Source: Streptosporangium sp. NBC_01495
Lineage (GTDB): Bacteria > Actinomycetota > Actinomycetes > Streptosporangiales > Streptosporangiaceae
Length of the DNA: 64,000 nucleotides
Direction of reading: 5' to 3'
Assembly (NCBI RefSeq): GCF_036250735.1
Contig: NZ_CP109430.1
Location: 1,178,001-1,242,000 of the forward strand
Shown: positions 36,686 to 45,212 of the stretch, piece by piece
Layout: each line of letters begins with the position of its first letter
Position numbering within the stretch: position 1 is the stretch's first letter
The notes under the pieces: generated by a model
The model's database searches: none
Told to the model about the DNA's origin: nothing
The model's input: only the letters and a program-made list of their open reading frames with translations
Position numbers and translations under genes: made by a program

Positions 36686-36794
36686 TTTCTCCAGCACTGC
36701 CGGTTTTCGGCATGGATGGAGTAGTTTCCCGTTACCCGGTCCGACGCAGAATGGACCAGAGGGTAAGCCAGACACCAAGAGAAGGATCCGTGCG

Positions 36795-37889
36795 ATGACC
36801 ACCGCTCAGAAGCTCAGCTTCGACGTGCAGCTCTCCGACCACGCTCGCACCGCGGCAGAGCGCGAGCAGGTACTGGCGAGCCCGGGGTTCGGTCAGGTCT
36901 TCACCGACCACATGATCTCGATCGACTACACCGAGGGGGAGGGCTGGCACGACGCCGCGCTCGTGCCGTACGGCCCGCTCAGCCTCGACCCCGCGACGTC
37001 GGTCTTCCACTACGCGCAGGAGCTTTTCGAGGGACTCAAGGCCTACCGCCAGGAGAACGGCACGATCGTGACCTTCCGGCCGGAGGCCAACGCCGCCCGC
37101 TTCAACACCTCCGCGCGGCGGATGGCCATGCCCGAGCTGCCCGAGGAGACGTTCGTCGAGTCGCTGGAGCTGCTCGTCCAGACCGACCGCGAGTGGGTCC
37201 CGACCACGCCGGGACACAGCCTCTACCTGCGCCCCTTCATGATCGCCACGCAGCCGGCGCTCGGCGTCAACTACCCGTCCAGGACCTACAGGTACATGGT
37301 CATCGCCTCTCCGGCGGCGGCCTACTTCGGGGGCGGGAAGGCCGTGACCGTCTGGCTCTCCACCGAGTACACCCGGGCGGCCCCCGGCGGAACCGGCTTC
37401 GCCAAGTGCGGCGGCAACTACGCGGCGGCCTTCGTGGCCCAGCGCCAGGCCGTCGAGCAGGGCTGCGACCAGGTGGTCTGGCTCGACGCGGGCGAGCACC
37501 GCTACGTCGAGGAGATGGGCGGGATGAACCTGTTCTTCGTCTACGGCGACCGCCTGCTGACCCCGGCGCTCACCGGCACGCTCCTGCCCGGCATCACCCG
37601 CGACTCGATCCTCTCCTTCGCCGCCGACCTCGGCCTCCACGCCGAGGAGGGGCGCCTGTCGGTCGAGGAGTGGCAGCGGGGCTGTGAGACGGGCGAGCTC
37701 ACGGAGGTCTTCGCCTGCGGCACCGCCGCGGTCGTCACCCCGGTCGGCTCGGTCAAGGGCGCCGACCGCGCCTGGACGATCGGCGACGGCACCCAGGGGC
37801 CCGTCACCTCGAAGATCCGCGAGGAGCTCGTGGGCATCCAGTACGGGACCCGTCCCGACCCGCACAGCTGGGTTCACAAGGTCTGCTGA
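36795..37889 (+). CDS. ilvE: Branched-chain amino acid aminotransferase
   Basis: A 364-residue PLP enzyme catalysing the final transamination to Val, Leu and Ile. The PLP lysine is K204 in GGTGFAKCGGNYA; EEMGGMNLFFVY and the TPVGSVKG loop are typical of the long actinobacterial type. GAGAAGGA lies 9-10 bases before the ATG. It is monocistronic in context, between leuB's terminator and a convergent Uma2 gene. Confidence 0.97.
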   Translation: MTTAQKLSFDVQLSDHARTAAEREQVLASPGFGQVFTDHMISIDYTEGEGWHDAALVPYGPLSLDPATSVFHYAQELFEGLKAYRQENGTIVTFRPEANAARFNTSARRMAMPELPEETFVESLELLVQTDREWVPTTPGHSLYLRPFMIATQPALGVNYPSRTYRYMVIASPAAAYFGGGKAVTVWLSTEYTRAAPGGTGFAKCGGNYAAAFVAQRQAVEQGCDQVVWLDAGEHRYVEEMGGMNLFFVYGDRLLTPALTGTLLPGITRDSILSFAADLGLHAEEGRLSVEEWQRGCETGELTEVFACGTAAVVTPVGSVKGADRAWTIGDGTQGPVTSKIREELVGIQYGTRPDPHSWVHKVC

Positions 37890-37992
37890 TCGCGTACGGA
37901 GGAGGCCCGTCCGGGGCGGGACGGAGCGTCCGGCGGGTTCCGGGTGGAGGAGACCCGGCCTCCCACCCGGCCGGGCCTCCTCCCGAGCGGGC

Positions 37993-38580
37993 CTACCCTT
38001 CGACCAGCTTGCCGGTGTCGATCGTGAGGTTCCAGGGCGCGGGGAGCTCAAGGGGCTTGCCCAGTGACTCGGTGATCTCGTCGGCGTAACCCTCCGGGCC
38101 GGGTCGGCTGAGCAGCCTGAACCGGTTCGCGAAGGTGTCGATGACCAGGTACAGCGGGACTCCCGCGAGCGCGCAGGCCCGAGGCTTGACCACGTGGTCA
38201 TCGTGACCGCTGCTCGGGGAGACGACCTCGGCGACCAACAGTGTGGCGTTGGCGTACACGTGGCTGGGATCCCAGAGGGGAGGATTCGGGGGAACGACGA
38301 TGAGGTCGGGCTCGAAGCGATCCGCCTGCACCTGCAGGAGGAGTCTGGCTTCCGGATAGACGCGCCATCCTTTCTCCATCGCGAACGGTATGAGCTGCGC
38401 CATCAGGTGGTACACGACATCGGCGTGGGCGATCGTGGGCACCTCCCTCACCACGATCCGGCCGCTGACGATCTCGATTCGATGCTTCTCGAACCGGTCG
38501 ACGAGCTCCAGGTAGAGCCGTTCGAGGTTTTCCTGATCGGTGATCTGGTAAGCGGCCGATCTCTCCATGAGCAGTCCCAT
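37993..38580 (-). CDS. Uma2-family (DUF820) putative nuclease
   Basis: A 195-residue protein with the Uma2 fold of PD-(D/E)XK type. IEIVSGRIVV, the metal aspartate in FEPDLIVV, VAEVVSPSS with its glutamate, and the KPRACALAGVPLYLVID segment match the family pattern; the usual lysine position reads VVKPRACA. These genes are amplified in actinomycetes and cyanobacteria, and their role is not established. It is accessory within the BCAA locus. The frame opens with MGLLMERS, and a second in-frame methionine at residue 5 is possible. Confidence 0.85.
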   Translation of the reverse strand: MGLLMERSAAYQITDQENLERLYLELVDRFEKHRIEIVSGRIVVREVPTIAHADVVYHLMAQLIPFAMEKGWRVYPEARLLLQVQADRFEPDLIVVPPNPPLWDPSHVYANATLLVAEVVSPSSGHDDHVVKPRACALAGVPLYLVIDTFANRFRLLSRPGPEGYADEITESLGKPLELPAPWNLTIDTGKLVEG

Positions 38581-38682
38581 GAGGTCATCCTTTCCCCCGC
38601 ACGGGTGGGCGCAACGTGTTTGACATGTCGCTTAAAGTAATCGGAAAGATTTCCGTTCGCCCGGGATTCGGGAAAGTTCTCG

Positions 38683-39336
38683 TCAGTGCTTTCGAATCAT
38701 GGTGAGGCCGTCGGCGATGGGAAGCATGATCGAGGTGACCCGCCCGTCGGCGCTGACCATGTCGTTGAACTCGCGGATGTGCCTGACGGTCTCGTCGTCC
38801 CTGGTGGGGTCGGCGACGTGGCCGCTCCACAGGGTGTTGTCGACGAGGATCACCCCGCCGGGAGCCAGGCGCGACATGAGGATCTCGTAGTAGACGGGAT
38901 AGTTGACCTTGTCGGCGTCGATGAACGCCAGGTCGACGGCCGGGTGTTCGGGAAGCTCGCGCAGGCGCTCGGCCGCCGGGCCGATCCTCAGCTCGATGCG
39001 GTCGGCGACCCGCGCCCTGCCCCAGTAACTCCGGGCGACCGCCGTCCACTCCTCGCTCACGTCGAAGCAGGTGAGCCCGCCGCCGGGGGCGAGCCCGCGG
39101 GCGAGGCAGATGGAGGAGTAGCCGGTGAAGGTGCCCACCTCCACCGCGTTCCTGGCGCCGCCGAGCTGGGCGATCATGGTAAGGAAGCGCCCCTGGTCGG
39201 GGGAGATCTGCATCGACGCGTTGTCGCCGGTCAGCTCGCGGGTCTCGAGGGCGAGCGCGTCGAGGACGTCGTCGGGCTGGGTGGTGTGCGCGAGCAGATA
39301 CTGCCCCACGGTGGGGTCGAGATAGGTCGCCTTCAT
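38683..39336 (-). CDS. SAM-dependent O-methyltransferase (COMT-like, class III)
   Basis: A 217-residue enzyme of the cation-dependent O-methyltransferase family. Motif I is AVEVGTFTGYSSICLARGL, followed by CFDVSEEWTAVA and DLAFIDADKVNYPVYYE, then GGVILVDNTLWSGHV with the metal-binding Asp and Asn. The family methylates catechols and other diols. The ATG at 39336 fits; another ATG lies three codons upstream. It is divergent from the cimA leader, so its promoter shares that gap. Confidence 0.93.
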   Translation of the reverse strand: MKATYLDPTVGQYLLAHTTQPDDVLDALALETRELTGDNASMQISPDQGRFLTMIAQLGGARNAVEVGTFTGYSSICLARGLAPGGGLTCFDVSEEWTAVARSYWGRARVADRIELRIGPAAERLRELPEHPAVDLAFIDADKVNYPVYYEILMSRLAPGGVILVDNTLWSGHVADPTRDDETVRHIREFNDMVSADGRVTSIMLPIADGLTMIRKH

Positions 39337-39447
39337 GGAGCCCATTCTCGCCCGTGCCGGACGGCGACGGGGGTGATCCCGGGTCGTGTCCCGATTCCAC
39401 TCGGCCCGGATCCGGCCCGGATCCGGGCCGGGCCGGCACGCCACGGG

Positions 39448-39462
39448 TCTCGGATCCTGAGA
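39448..39462. promoter_or_regulatory. TCTCG-N5-TGAGA operator-like motif upstream of cimA
   Basis: TCTCGGATCCTGAGA repeats the framework seen before ilvB (20069-20083), and the similarity continues into ATGTGTC on the right side in both. It lies 46 bases before the cimA leader peptide. Confidence 0.7.
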
Positions 39463-39507
39463 TCGATGTGTCAGATGGTGTCGGCGTATGGCAGACTCCG
39501 AAGCATC

Positions 39508-39549
39508 ATGTTCTACGGTCTGCTCATTATCGGCAGGCGCGCTGGCTGA
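39508..39549 (+). CDS. cimA attenuator leader peptide
   Basis: A 13-codon ORF reads MFYGLLIIGRRAG and stops at TGA. Leu-Leu-Ile-Ile codons lie in a row, matching the products that depend on citramalate synthase. The Arg-Arg-Ala-Gly end is shared with the ilvB leader. Its last codons form the left arm (39537-39546) of a 10-bp hairpin with 39561-39570. No strong ribosome site precedes it. Confidence 0.82.
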   Translation: MFYGLLIIGRRAG

Positions 39550-39571
39550 AAAGGGACACCGCCGGCGCGCA

Positions 39572-39605
39572 GACCTCTCACGTCCGTGAGGGGTCATTTT
39601 TGTTT
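39572..39605 (+). terminator. cimA attenuator terminator
   Basis: GACCTCTCAC and GTGAGGGGTC form a 10-bp stem (one U-G pair) with loop GTCC, followed by ATTTTTGTTT. It lies between the leader peptide and the cimA start, 54 bases before it. Confidence 0.88.
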
Positions 39606-39658
39606 CCAGAAGCCGAATGAGCGCGCGGCGAATCATCGAACCCGCGAAGGAGAACGAC

Positions 39659-41233
39659 ATGGCCGACGATCGCTTCCACGTGTACGACACGACTCTCCGT
39701 GACGGTGCCCAGCAGGAGGGGCTCAACCTCACGGTGGCCGACAAACTGGCCATCGCGCGTCACCTGGACGGTCTGGGCGTCGGCTTCATCGAGGGAGGTT
39801 GGCCCGGCGCCAACCCCAAGGACACGGAATTCTTCAGGCGCGCTCAAACAGAGCTCGACCTGAAGTATGCGCAGCTCGCCGCGTTCGGCGCGACCCGCCG
39901 GGCAGGTGCGAAGGCAGCCGACGACCCATTGGTGGCCGCGCTGCGCGAATCCGGCGCGCCGGTTGTGACCCTTGTCGCAAAGAGTCACGACCGGCACGTG
40001 GAGCTGGCCCTCCGCACGACCCTCCAGGAGAACCTCGCGATGATCCGCGACACGGTCTCCCACCTTCGTGCGGAGGGCCAGAGGGTCTTCCTCGACGCCG
40101 AACACTTCTTCGACGGCTACAAGTCCAACCCCGACTACGCGCTGGAGGTCCTGCGCACCGCCGCCGAGGCGGGAGCCTCGGTGATCGCGCTGTGCGACAC
40201 CAACGGGGGCATGCTCCCCGACGAGCTGGCCGAGGTCGTGCACGCGGCCGTCGGGACGTCGGCCAGGATCGGCATCCACTGCCACGACGACACCGGCTGC
40301 GCGGTCGCCAACTCCCTGGCCGCGGTCAGGGCCGGCGCCACCCACGTGCAGGGCTGCGCCAACGGCTACGGTGAGCGCTCCGGCAACGCCAACCTGTTCA
40401 CCGTGGTGGCCAACCTGCAGCTCAAGCGGGGATTCGACCTCGTGCCGAGGGAGGCCCTGGCCGACATGACCAGGATCGCCCACGCGATCACCGAGGTCAC
40501 CAACGTCATCCCCAACTCCCACGCCCCCTACGTGGGCGTCTCCGCCTTCGCGCACAAGGCCGGGCTGCACGCCAGCGCGATCAAGGTCGATCCCAACCTC
40601 TACCAGCACATCGACCCCGCCGAGGTCGGCAACGACATGCGCATGCTCGTCTCCGACATGGCCGGACGCGCCTCGGTCGAGCTCAAGGGCCGCGAGCTGG
40701 GCTACGAGCTGGCCCCCGACACCTCACGGGAGCTGGTGAACCGGGTCAAGGAGATGGAAGCGAAGGGTTACACCTTCGAGGCCGCCGACGCCTCCTTCGA
40801 GCTCCTGCTGCGCGACACCGTCGCGGGCGAGAGCAGGCGCCACTTCCAGGTCGAGTCCTGGCGGGTGATCGTGGAGCGGGCGCGCGGCGGCGAGGTCGTC
40901 AGCGAGGCCACGGTGAAGCTGCACGCCAAGGGGGAGCGGATCGTCGCCACCGGCGAGGGCAACGGCCCCGTCAACGCCCTCGACCGGGCCGTACGGCTGG
41001 GGCTGGAGCGGCTCTACCCCGAGCTGGCGGGGGTCGAGCTGATCGACTTCAAGGTGCGGATCCTGGAGGGTACGCACGGCACCGACGCCGTCACGCGCGT
41101 GCTGATCACCTCCAGCGACGCGGCCGGTGAGTGGTCCACGGTCGGCGTCGACGAGAACATCATCGAGGCCTCCTGGCAGGCGCTGGAGCAGGCCGTGACC
41201 TACGGGCTCCTGCGCGCGGGCCACACCGCCTGA
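39659..41233 (+). CDS. cimA: (R)-citramalate synthase
   Basis: A 524-residue member of the 2-isopropylmalate synthase superfamily. The TIM barrel starts with VYDTTLRDGAQQEGLNLT and contains GIHCHDDTGCAVAN (metal histidines) and GCANGYGERSGNANL. A C-terminal LeuA dimer-type regulatory domain follows (YPELAGVELIDFKVRIL...GTHGTDAVTRVLI). CimA condenses pyruvate and acetyl-CoA, giving a threonine-independent route to isoleucine through leuCD and leuB, which are nearby. The ATG has AAGGAG six bases upstream. A LeuA function is less likely from length and motifs. Confidence 0.93.
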   Translation: MADDRFHVYDTTLRDGAQQEGLNLTVADKLAIARHLDGLGVGFIEGGWPGANPKDTEFFRRAQTELDLKYAQLAAFGATRRAGAKAADDPLVAALRESGAPVVTLVAKSHDRHVELALRTTLQENLAMIRDTVSHLRAEGQRVFLDAEHFFDGYKSNPDYALEVLRTAAEAGASVIALCDTNGGMLPDELAEVVHAAVGTSARIGIHCHDDTGCAVANSLAAVRAGATHVQGCANGYGERSGNANLFTVVANLQLKRGFDLVPREALADMTRIAHAITEVTNVIPNSHAPYVGVSAFAHKAGLHASAIKVDPNLYQHIDPAEVGNDMRMLVSDMAGRASVELKGRELGYELAPDTSRELVNRVKEMEAKGYTFEAADASFELLLRDTVAGESRRHFQVESWRVIVERARGGEVVSEATVKLHAKGERIVATGEGNGPVNALDRAVRLGLERLYPELAGVELIDFKVRILEGTHGTDAVTRVLITSSDAAGEWSTVGVDENIIEASWQALEQAVTYGLLRAGHTA

Positions 41234-41428
41234 CCCGCCCACCCTGCCCCGGGGCCGTCCCCGGGGCACCCGGGATCACTCAGGGCACCTTCGGAGGCCA
41301 CGCCCGGCGAGCGCTGTCCGGCGCTCGCCGGACAGGGGCCTCCCCACCGCGCGGCGGGTGCCGGGAGGCGCCCGCCCGCGTCGTCATCGACGGAGAGAAC
41401 CGGCGAAAGCGCCGGCGGGAAGGTCCCG

Positions 41429-43108
41429 TCAGGAGAGGTTGGCGCCGCTGACGCGGAAGCTCACCTGGCCCTCGGAGGTCTCCAGGCTGACCTTGCCGCC
41501 GGAGCAGGAGAGCGACGGCTTGCCGGTGCCGGGCACCACCACGGTCAGCACGGCGTCGCCCGAGGCGGGCGAGACGACCGCGGGGGCGGGGTGTCTCTGC
41601 AGGTAGGCGGAGGAGACCCAGCCCTGGTACGGGTTCTTCTGGCCGCGGACCACCTTCAGCCCGGCGACCGGCCGGCAGGACGGCATCGAGACCTGGACGA
41701 GCGTCGCCTTCCAGCCCGCCTTGTCCTTCACCACGACCTGGCCGCCACCGCTGGAGACGGTGGACAGGTCGCGGGAGAAGTGCCAGACGTTGCGGACCTT
41801 CGAGCCCTTGGGAACCGTGTCCAGCACGGCCATCACGTCCTGGCGGTGGTTGACGAGCACCGAGCGGGTCCTGGGCACGCCGTAGGCCTTGTCGGTCAGC
41901 CGGTAGCTCTGCCGGTCCGACCCGATCGAGGACCTGCTCAGCGCGGTGGCGGTCTTGCCGCGGAACCTCGCCCCGGCCACCATCGACGTGTTGTGCGCCT
42001 CCGGGGACATCGTCCAGTTGCGGTAGCCGCTGTTCTCGTACGAGTCGAAGCCGGCGTCGACCAGGACGTCACGGCCCTGGGCGTAGTAGGTCACGCCCAG
42101 GTGGTCCTCGTGGCCGTGATACTTCACGCCGGGCCCGAAGCGGATGGAGTAGAACGCCGACTCCGGCTTGTCCCAGGCGGTGCGCCCGTAGACGTAGCCG
42201 CCGCCGAACACCCGTACGGTCTGCTTCGGGTGGCTGTAGCCGACCGGCCGCACGTCCGCGCCGCCGTCGCCGATCGGGACCATGAACCCGTCGGGCTGGG
42301 TGGAGTGGGAGATGAAGCCCTCCAGCGACTCCCAGCGCCGGAAGATGTCACCGGGCACCTTCCGCTTGCACGACTTGATGTTGTCCATCGCGACCTTCAG
42401 GCGGTCGTAGACGTAGATCGCGTAACGCGGGGCCTGCTCGCGCAGCACGCCCTGGGAGTCGACGTCGAGCTTCACGGTCTCGGTGAGCCGCCTGATCGCG
42501 AGGCTGGACCACTGGTCGCGGCCGTAGCGGCAGCCGATGCCGAGCAGCGCGATGTCCTGGTCGATGCCGTGGTTGTGGCCCTTCTCGTACAGCCTCGGGT
42601 CGGAGAGCATCTTCGCGTGCTCGGCCAGGCTGCCGGAGAGCCACGACTCGCTGACGTGCTTGCTGAGGCAGACCAGAGCGGGGGCGCGCAGCGCGATCGG
42701 GTGCTCCTGCCAGGCGTACGGGCTGGTCCCCGCGCCGCCGCGGGGGTTGTCGGCCACCCAGTCCTTGGCGATCTCGACGGCCCGCGTCAGGTACGCCTCG
42801 TTGCCGTTCGTCTCGTAGTCGGCGACGAGACGGCCCATCCAGCGCAGCGAGTGGAAGACCATGCTCCACGAACGGTTCCGGTAGGGGTCGGTACGCCAGT
42901 TGACGTCCTTGCCGACCTTCACCGGGGCGAGGTCGAGGAAGCCGACCTCGCCGCCCATGATGTCCGTCGCAGTCGGAGTGGCGGGCAGCCAGTCGCCCTG
43001 ACACTCGGCAGTGCGTTTCACCTCCCTGGCCTGCGCTGTACCGGCCGTGACGCCGCAAGTCATCAGGAGGATGATGCAGAGAGCGAGTGCTTGTGTGCGG
43101 CGGCGCAC
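41429..43108 (-). CDS. Secreted heparinase II/III-like polysaccharide lyase
   Basis: A 559-residue exported protein. A signal peptide (TQALALCIILLMTCGVTAGT, cleavage after AQA) leads to an alpha-toroid region (WSMVFHSLRWMGRLVADYET...EKGHNHGIDQDIALL) and a C-terminal beta-sandwich with YHGHEDHLGVTYYAQGRDVLVDAGF, the metal/His region of heparinase II/III-like enzymes. The GTG at 43108 has AAGGAA seven bases upstream and is preferred over the upstream ATG. The polysaccharide substrate is unknown; alginate or exopolysaccharide are possible. Confidence 0.88.
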   Translation of the reverse strand: MRRRTQALALCIILLMTCGVTAGTAQAREVKRTAECQGDWLPATPTATDIMGGEVGFLDLAPVKVGKDVNWRTDPYRNRSWSMVFHSLRWMGRLVADYETNGNEAYLTRAVEIAKDWVADNPRGGAGTSPYAWQEHPIALRAPALVCLSKHVSESWLSGSLAEHAKMLSDPRLYEKGHNHGIDQDIALLGIGCRYGRDQWSSLAIRRLTETVKLDVDSQGVLREQAPRYAIYVYDRLKVAMDNIKSCKRKVPGDIFRRWESLEGFISHSTQPDGFMVPIGDGGADVRPVGYSHPKQTVRVFGGGYVYGRTAWDKPESAFYSIRFGPGVKYHGHEDHLGVTYYAQGRDVLVDAGFDSYENSGYRNWTMSPEAHNTSMVAGARFRGKTATALSRSSIGSDRQSYRLTDKAYGVPRTRSVLVNHRQDVMAVLDTVPKGSKVRNVWHFSRDLSTVSSGGGQVVVKDKAGWKATLVQVSMPSCRPVAGLKVVRGQKNPYQGWVSSAYLQRHPAPAVVSPASGDAVLTVVVPGTGKPSLSCSGGKVSLETSEGQVSFRVSGANLS

Positions 43109-43232
43109 GCCAGTTCCTTCCAGGCCGAACGAGGGGGGCGGATCATGCTGTCCGAATCCCAACAAACCGGTCAAGCTGGGATGGTCTCTTCTGAAACATC
43201 GTTAGCAACTAGATGCGGGTCTCCCAGTTTCC

Positions 43233-43313
43233 TCACAGCGTTCACAGCTTTCACAGCGGCCACCGGAGCCACCGGATCCACAGCGGTCACCGGATCCACA
43301 AGGGTCACGGCGT
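43233..43313. repeat. Nine 9-bp tandem units in the heparinase/HD gap
   Basis: The 382-base divergent gap 43109-43490 holds a clean array of nine 9-base units of the form (T/C)CACAGCG(T/G) or CCACCGGA(T/G). One starts every nine bases from 43233. It lies within or near the promoter region of both genes. No gene is credible in the gap. Confidence 0.85.
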
Positions 43314-43490
43314 GCCAACTGTCCGTGCTGTCCGTGACACTCTCGCTCTCCGCGCCGTCCGCGCTGCTCGCGCCGGGCTCCGTCCTCGCGGCACGCCGAT
43401 GAGTCCCCGCCCTTCCCGTGGCGCGATTCCATCGATCGATGTCCCTCCGATCACTCGCGGGCGCCGCCGCGTTTCGACAGGCTGAGGGGC

Positions 43491-44087
43491 ATGAGACTCG
43501 CCGACATCGTCATCCCCGATACACCGGCCGCCCGTGGCGCGCTGGAGGTGGCCACCGCCTACTGCTCACCCGCCCTGCTCAACCACTCCGTCCGCGCTTA
43601 CCTGTGGGCGGCGGCTTATGGTGCGATGAACGGCGTCACCTTCGACGACGAGCTGTTGTACGTCGCGTCGATGATGCACGACATCGGCCTGGTCAAGGAG
43701 TTCGACAGCCACACCGTGCCGTTCGAGGAGGCGGGCGGCCACGTCGCGTGGGTCTTCGCCGCCGGGGCCGGGTGGCCCGTGGAGCGCCGCGTACGCGCGT
43801 CGGAGATCGTCGTACGCCACATGTGGGACAAGGTGGACCCCGAGCAGGACCCCGAGGGTTACCTGCTCGAACTGTCCACCGGGCTCGACATCTCCGGGCG
43901 GCGGCCGGAGGACTTCCCGGCGGAGCTCCGCGCCGAGGTGCTGGCACGCCACCCCCGGCTGGGGCTCGGCCCGGAGTTCACCGCGTGCTTCGTCGACCAG
44001 GCCGCGCGCAAGCCGGACAGCCCGGCCGGGCGGTTCGTCCGTTCGGGGGTCGCCGGGCGCATCGCCGCCAACCCCCTGGACGGCTGA
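43491..44087 (+). CDS. HD-domain protein (metal-dependent phosphohydrolase type)
   Basis: A 198-residue HD-domain protein. The ligands are H32 in LLNHSVRAYLW, the HD pair in MMHDIGLVKEF, and later histidines in GGHVAWVF and VVRHMWDK. The family includes phosphohydrolases and cyanamide hydratase-like enzymes; the layout with LLYVASMMHDIGL and FEEAGG is nearest the latter group. GAGGGG lies before the ATG. Reaction unknown. Confidence 0.88.
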   Translation: MRLADIVIPDTPAARGALEVATAYCSPALLNHSVRAYLWAAAYGAMNGVTFDDELLYVASMMHDIGLVKEFDSHTVPFEEAGGHVAWVFAAGAGWPVERRVRASEIVVRHMWDKVDPEQDPEGYLLELSTGLDISGRRPEDFPAELRAEVLARHPRLGLGPEFTACFVDQAARKPDSPAGRFVRSGVAGRIAANPLDG

Positions 44088-44120
44088 GGACTCCTCGCGG
44101 GACCGCCCTCTATCCGGCGG

Positions 44121-44564
44121 TCAGGCTCCCGACGCGGGACCGGTGCTCTGGACGACCTCGAAGGACCACAGCTCGGCCCCGGTGGCGGCCGGCCCCTGCC
44201 CGTGGCCGTGGCCCTCGGTCGGCCCCTGGTGCCCCTGACCGTGTCCGTGGCCCTGGGCCCCGCTGTGGGCGTTGCCGTGCCCCTGCCCCTGCCCCTGTCC
44301 CTGTCCCTGGCCGGCCTCGGCGGCGGCCTGGGCGTGGCCCCGCTGGAAGGCCTGGCTCTCGGTCCAGCGCCTGAAGTCCTCCTCGGAGCGCCAGCGGGTG
44401 TAGACCAGATACCGGTCGCCGCCGTCCACGGGGCGGAGCAGCTCGAACCACTCGAACCCGTCCGCGGACTCGACGATCCCGGCCCGCCCGGAGAAGCGGC
44501 GTTCCAGCTCCTCGCGCATCTCCTCGGACACCGTCAGCACGTTTATCTTCACGACCGAAGGCAC
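44121..44564 (-). CDS. ABM-domain protein (HmoA/MhuD-like) with Gly/Gln/His-rich insert
   Basis: A 147-residue protein. The first 78 residues form an antibiotic-biosynthesis-monooxygenase/IsdG-type dimeric barrel (VLTVSEEMREELERRFSGRA, DGFEWFELLRPVDGGDRYLVYTRW). A QGQG/HGHG-rich stretch at about 85-130 has many histidines and is unusual. The last residues (ELWSFEVVQST) complete the barrel. The start is GTG, six bases after GAGGAG; an overlapping ATG at 44566 is in another frame. Heme-degrading activity is possible but unproven. Confidence 0.85.
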   Translation of the reverse strand: MPSVVKINVLTVSEEMREELERRFSGRAGIVESADGFEWFELLRPVDGGDRYLVYTRWRSEEDFRRWTESQAFQRGHAQAAAEAGQGQGQGQGQGHGNAHSGAQGHGHGQGHQGPTEGHGHGQGPAATGAELWSFEVVQSTGPASGA

Positions 44565-44625
44565 ATCGTCTCCTCGAAGCGTTGGTTTCCCTGATCACTC
44601 TATGATCGACGCTCCGTCACGCGGG

Positions 44626-45207
44626 TCAGACGACGGTCCTCGGACGGCGCGGCGCGTCCGCCAGGCTCACCCGGGCGACCGTGGGCATGCGCCCGGTCTC
44701 CAGAGCCTGGCGCATGTGCGGGATGACCACCCCGCCGAGCTGCTCGCGGACCGCGCTCATCGGCGCGTCCTCGGCGACCACCATCCGCATCCGTACGGCC
44801 GGGTGCTCGCTCGTGCCGATCACGTCGGCGGTGGCGTTGATGATCGCGGGGTGCGTGCCCGCCTCGGCGGCCGCCGCGTTGGTGACGCTTCCCGTGTCGA
44901 CCTCGGTGACCCCGGCGGGGCCGCCCTCCAGGCGCATGCCGCTCAGCTTCCCGCGACGTCCCTGGGTCAGCAGCCAGCGCAGGCCGAACAGCGCGAGCAC
45001 GATGCCCGCCGCCGCGATCACCCACCACAGCCACGGGTCGTAGGTGGCGAACGGCTGGCGTACCGAGCCGTCCACGAGCGGGCTGCGTGCGGGCACCCGG
45101 GGGAACGCCCCCGCGCCGCGTGCGATCGTCAGGGCGCTGAGGATCATCAGCGCCAGTCCCACGATCAGCAACCCCAGCCGGTTGCCCCGGGCGGTCTTGT
45201 CGTCCAT
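44626..45207 (-). CDS. amaP: AmaP-like alkaline-shock membrane anchor protein
   Basis: A 193-residue protein with two N-terminal helices (GLLIVGLALMILSALTIARG and LWWVIAAAGIVLALFGLRWLL) and a cytoplasmic domain (TNAAAAEAGTHPAIINATADVIG...RVSLAD). The layout matches AmaP, which anchors Asp23 at the membrane in staphylococci, and DUF6286-type relatives. It is the last gene of the six-gene Asp23 operon, five bases after the DUF6286 gene. Confidence 0.82.
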   Translation of the reverse strand: MDDKTARGNRLGLLIVGLALMILSALTIARGAGAFPRVPARSPLVDGSVRQPFATYDPWLWWVIAAAGIVLALFGLRWLLTQGRRGKLSGMRLEGGPAGVTEVDTGSVTNAAAAEAGTHPAIINATADVIGTSEHPAVRMRMVVAEDAPMSAVREQLGGVVIPHMRQALETGRMPTVARVSLADAPRRPRTVV

Positions 45208-45212
45208 GGTGC

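Noticed and set aside
39659..41233. Annotation of cimA as leuA
   Set aside because: Length, the N-terminal VYDTTLRDGAQQEG motif and the citramalate-type sequence fit CimA better. A leuA is presumably elsewhere; a tree would be decisive.
41234..41428. Possible gene in the cimA/heparinase gap
   Set aside because: Only short shadow frames are present. The 195 bases are GC-rich with weak hairpins and no convincing start.
43202..43432. Minus-strand 76-aa frame with GSGDRCGSGG repeats
   Set aside because: It only reflects the 9-bp tandem array. There is no ribosome site, and the rest of the sequence looks random.
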